Shown in pieces: positions 6,363-7,476 of a DNA stretch of 7,476 bases. Below the pieces are notes generated by a model. The model did not search any database and was not told the DNA's origin. It saw only the letters and a list, made by a program, of their open reading frames with translations. The stretch is from Geodermatophilaceae bacterium (GTDB taxonomy: Bacteria; Actinomycetota; Actinomycetes; Mycobacteriales; Geodermatophilaceae), in the NCBI GenBank assembly GCA_013811975.1, contig JACCUF010000188.1, positions 1 to 7,476 of the forward strand. The letters run 5' to 3'. Each line of letters starts with the position of its first letter. Position 1 is the first letter of the stretch. The position numbers were made by a program, and so were the translations under genes.

Positions 6363-6426
6363 TATTGGTAGCGCGACGAGGACACCGAACTCTCGAGCAC
6401 AGCGGCAAATGGTCGGCGCCCCGTCA

Positions 6427-6432
6427 TAGGCT
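6427..6432 (+). promoter_or_regulatory. Candidate -10 box for the YcaQ-like gene
   Basis: TAGGCT (TANNNT) lies nine bases before the ATG at 6442, within the nonamer CATAGGCTG (6425-6433), which mirrors the one before the acetyltransferase gene. The same TAG (6427-6429) is an in-frame stop, so the coding region cannot extend further upstream. No Shine-Dalgarno sequence is obvious in the short leader. Confidence 0.35.
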
Positions 6433-6441
6433 GCGGCCGCC

Positions 6442-7476
6442 ATGGGTCGCATCAGTGCTGGGGGAGCGCGCCGGATCGCCTTGGCCGCGCAGGGCTTCGC
6501 CGATCGTCGGCCGGGCGGTCGGATCGACGTCCGATTGATCCGTCGGGTCATCGACCGCATCGCGGTCCTGCAGATCGACTCAGTCAATGTCCTCTCGTGG
6601 TCGCACTACCTGCCGGTGTTCAGTCGCCTTGGCCCCTACGATCGCCGAGTTCTCGACGCCACATTCTCTCAGCGGCGCGAGCTCTTCGAGTACTGGGCCC
6701 ATGAGGCGTCCTATGTAGACACTCGACTCTTCCCCGCCCTGCGCTGGCGAATGGACGACGCCCGCAATCAGGCTTGGGGCAGCATGGTTCGCTTGCATCA
6801 GGAGCGGCCAGGCTTCATCGAGCAGGTGTTGCGCCACGTCCGCGACGAGGGACCACTTACAGCGGCCGTGCTGCGACCGGATACCACGAGGCAGCCCGGC
6901 ACGATGTGGAACTGGCACGACGGCAAAGTCGCTCTGGAATGGCTGTTCTTCACCGGTGAGCTCAGCGCCGTACGCCGAACCCAGGCTTTCGAACGCGTCT
7001 ACGACCTCACCGAGCGGGTGGTCCCGCACGCCGTTCTCGGCTCGCCGAGCATGGACCAGGACGAGGCAATGCGGGTGCTGATCCGTGCGTCTGCGCGGGC
7101 GCACGGGATTGCCACCGAGCGCGATCTGCGCGACTACTTCCGGCTGAGCCCGCTACCCAGCAAGAACGCCCTCGCCGAGCTCGTAGCGACAGGGGAGTTG
7201 GTCACGGTCGCTGTCGAAGGCTGGAGTGAGCCCGGCTATCTGGATCCCGCGGCCGCCACCCCGAGGCGGATGTCCGCGCGCGCACTGCTGTCGCCATTTG
7301 ACTCGCTGATCTGGACTCGCCCGAGAACTGAGCGGATCTTCGGCTTCACCTACCGGCTCGAGATCTACACGCCAGCGGCGCAGCGCAAGCACGGGTACTA
7401 CGTCCTGCCGTTCCTGCTCGGCGACCGGCTGGTGGCAAGGGTCGACCTCAAGGCCGACCGTCAGGGTGGTGTGTTG
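6442..7476 (+). CDS. Winged-helix DNA glycosylase, YcaQ/AlkZ (HTH_42) family, 3' end beyond window
   Basis: The 345 visible codons encode most of a protein of the HTH_42 (PF06224) family. Characterised members (Streptomyces AlkZ, E. coli YcaQ/AlkX) are DNA glycosylases that remove bulky alkylated bases and unhook interstrand crosslinks. The catalytic-type motif is Q44-I-D46 in AVLQIDSVN, the Q-hydrophobic-D form of the YcaQ branch rather than the Q-x-Q of AlkZ. Further family landmarks are SHYLPVFSRLGPYD (about 54-67), EYWAHEASYV (83-92), ALEWLFFTGEL (about 163-173), a winged-helix segment GIATERDLRDYFRL and LLSPFDSLIWTRPRTERIFG (282-301). Family members are about 390-410 residues, so roughly 50 residues are missing. 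The ATG at 6442 is the first start after an in-frame TAG at 6427. It is divergent from the acetyltransferase gene. Annotated relatives are often called only winged helix DNA-binding domain protein; glycosylase activity here is inferred. Confidence 0.88.
   Translation, partial: MGRISAGGARRIALAAQGFADRRPGGRIDVRLIRRVIDRIAVLQIDSVNVLSWSHYLPVFSRLGPYDRRVLDATFSQRRELFEYWAHEASYVDTRLFPALRWRMDDARNQAWGSMVRLHQERPGFIEQVLRHVRDEGPLTAAVLRPDTTRQPGTMWNWHDGKVALEWLFFTGELSAVRRTQAFERVYDLTERVVPHAVLGSPSMDQDEAMRVLIRASARAHGIATERDLRDYFRLSPLPSKNALAELVATGELVTVAVEGWSEPGYLDPAAATPRRMSARALLSPFDSLIWTRPRTERIFGFTYRLEIYTPAAQRKHGYYVLPFLLGDRLVARVDLKADRQGGVL

Noticed and set aside
6248..6538. 96-codon plus-strand open frame in the divergent spacer
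   Set aside because: It overlaps the start of the YcaQ-like gene, has no ribosome site, contains the inverted repeat and becomes Arg/Pro-rich. A short real peptide at its beginning cannot be fully excluded.

Overview
The window looks like chromosomal core sequence from a high-GC Gram-positive bacterium (Actinomycetota). This rests on GC-rich third codon positions, the order of an M16 peptidase near dapB (known in actinobacteria, where the peptidase gene follows pnp), GTG starts, and several starts with a TANNNT box 6 to 9 bases before the first codon and no clear Shine-Dalgarno sequence, as in leaderless mRNAs. I cannot name a genus. I see no insertion sequence, prophage, CRISPR array, tRNA or rRNA, and no large undescribed system. 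The unusual signals are small: a frameshifted lipoprotein gene and several structured intergenic sequences.

Layout. Positions 1-39 hold the last 12 codons of an upstream gene, possibly pnp. An M16 zinc peptidase follows (58-1389, +). A short convergent spacer (1390-1476) carries two identical 17-bp repeats that are hairpin-like. Glycerate kinase is on the minus strand (1477-2595). It diverges from dapB (2614-3378, +), the lysine/diaminopimelate pathway reductase, with a gap of only about 18 bp. Next is a lipoprotein gene (3525-4897, +), whose signal peptide and mature domain are in different frames; restoring one A near 3758 joins them. A strong hairpin lies in the next convergent spacer.

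On the minus strand, a GNAT acetyltransferase (5625-6236) and a DUF2461 protein (4978-5628) form a two-gene unit with an ATGA overlap. A 205-bp divergent spacer (6237-6441) carries a perfect 12-bp inverted repeat and two outward-facing copies of a 9-bp promoter-like motif. From 6442 to the window edge runs the 5' part of a winged-helix YcaQ/AlkZ-type DNA glycosylase gene with a Q-I-D catalytic-type motif.

How they work together: the genes do not form one pathway. dapB supplies cell-wall and lysine precursors, glycerate kinase feeds glycerate into glycolysis, the M16 peptidase probably handles processing or turnover of peptides, and the YcaQ-like protein is probably for DNA base or crosslink repair. 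The roles of the lipoprotein, the DUF2461 protein and the acetyltransferase's substrate are unknown.
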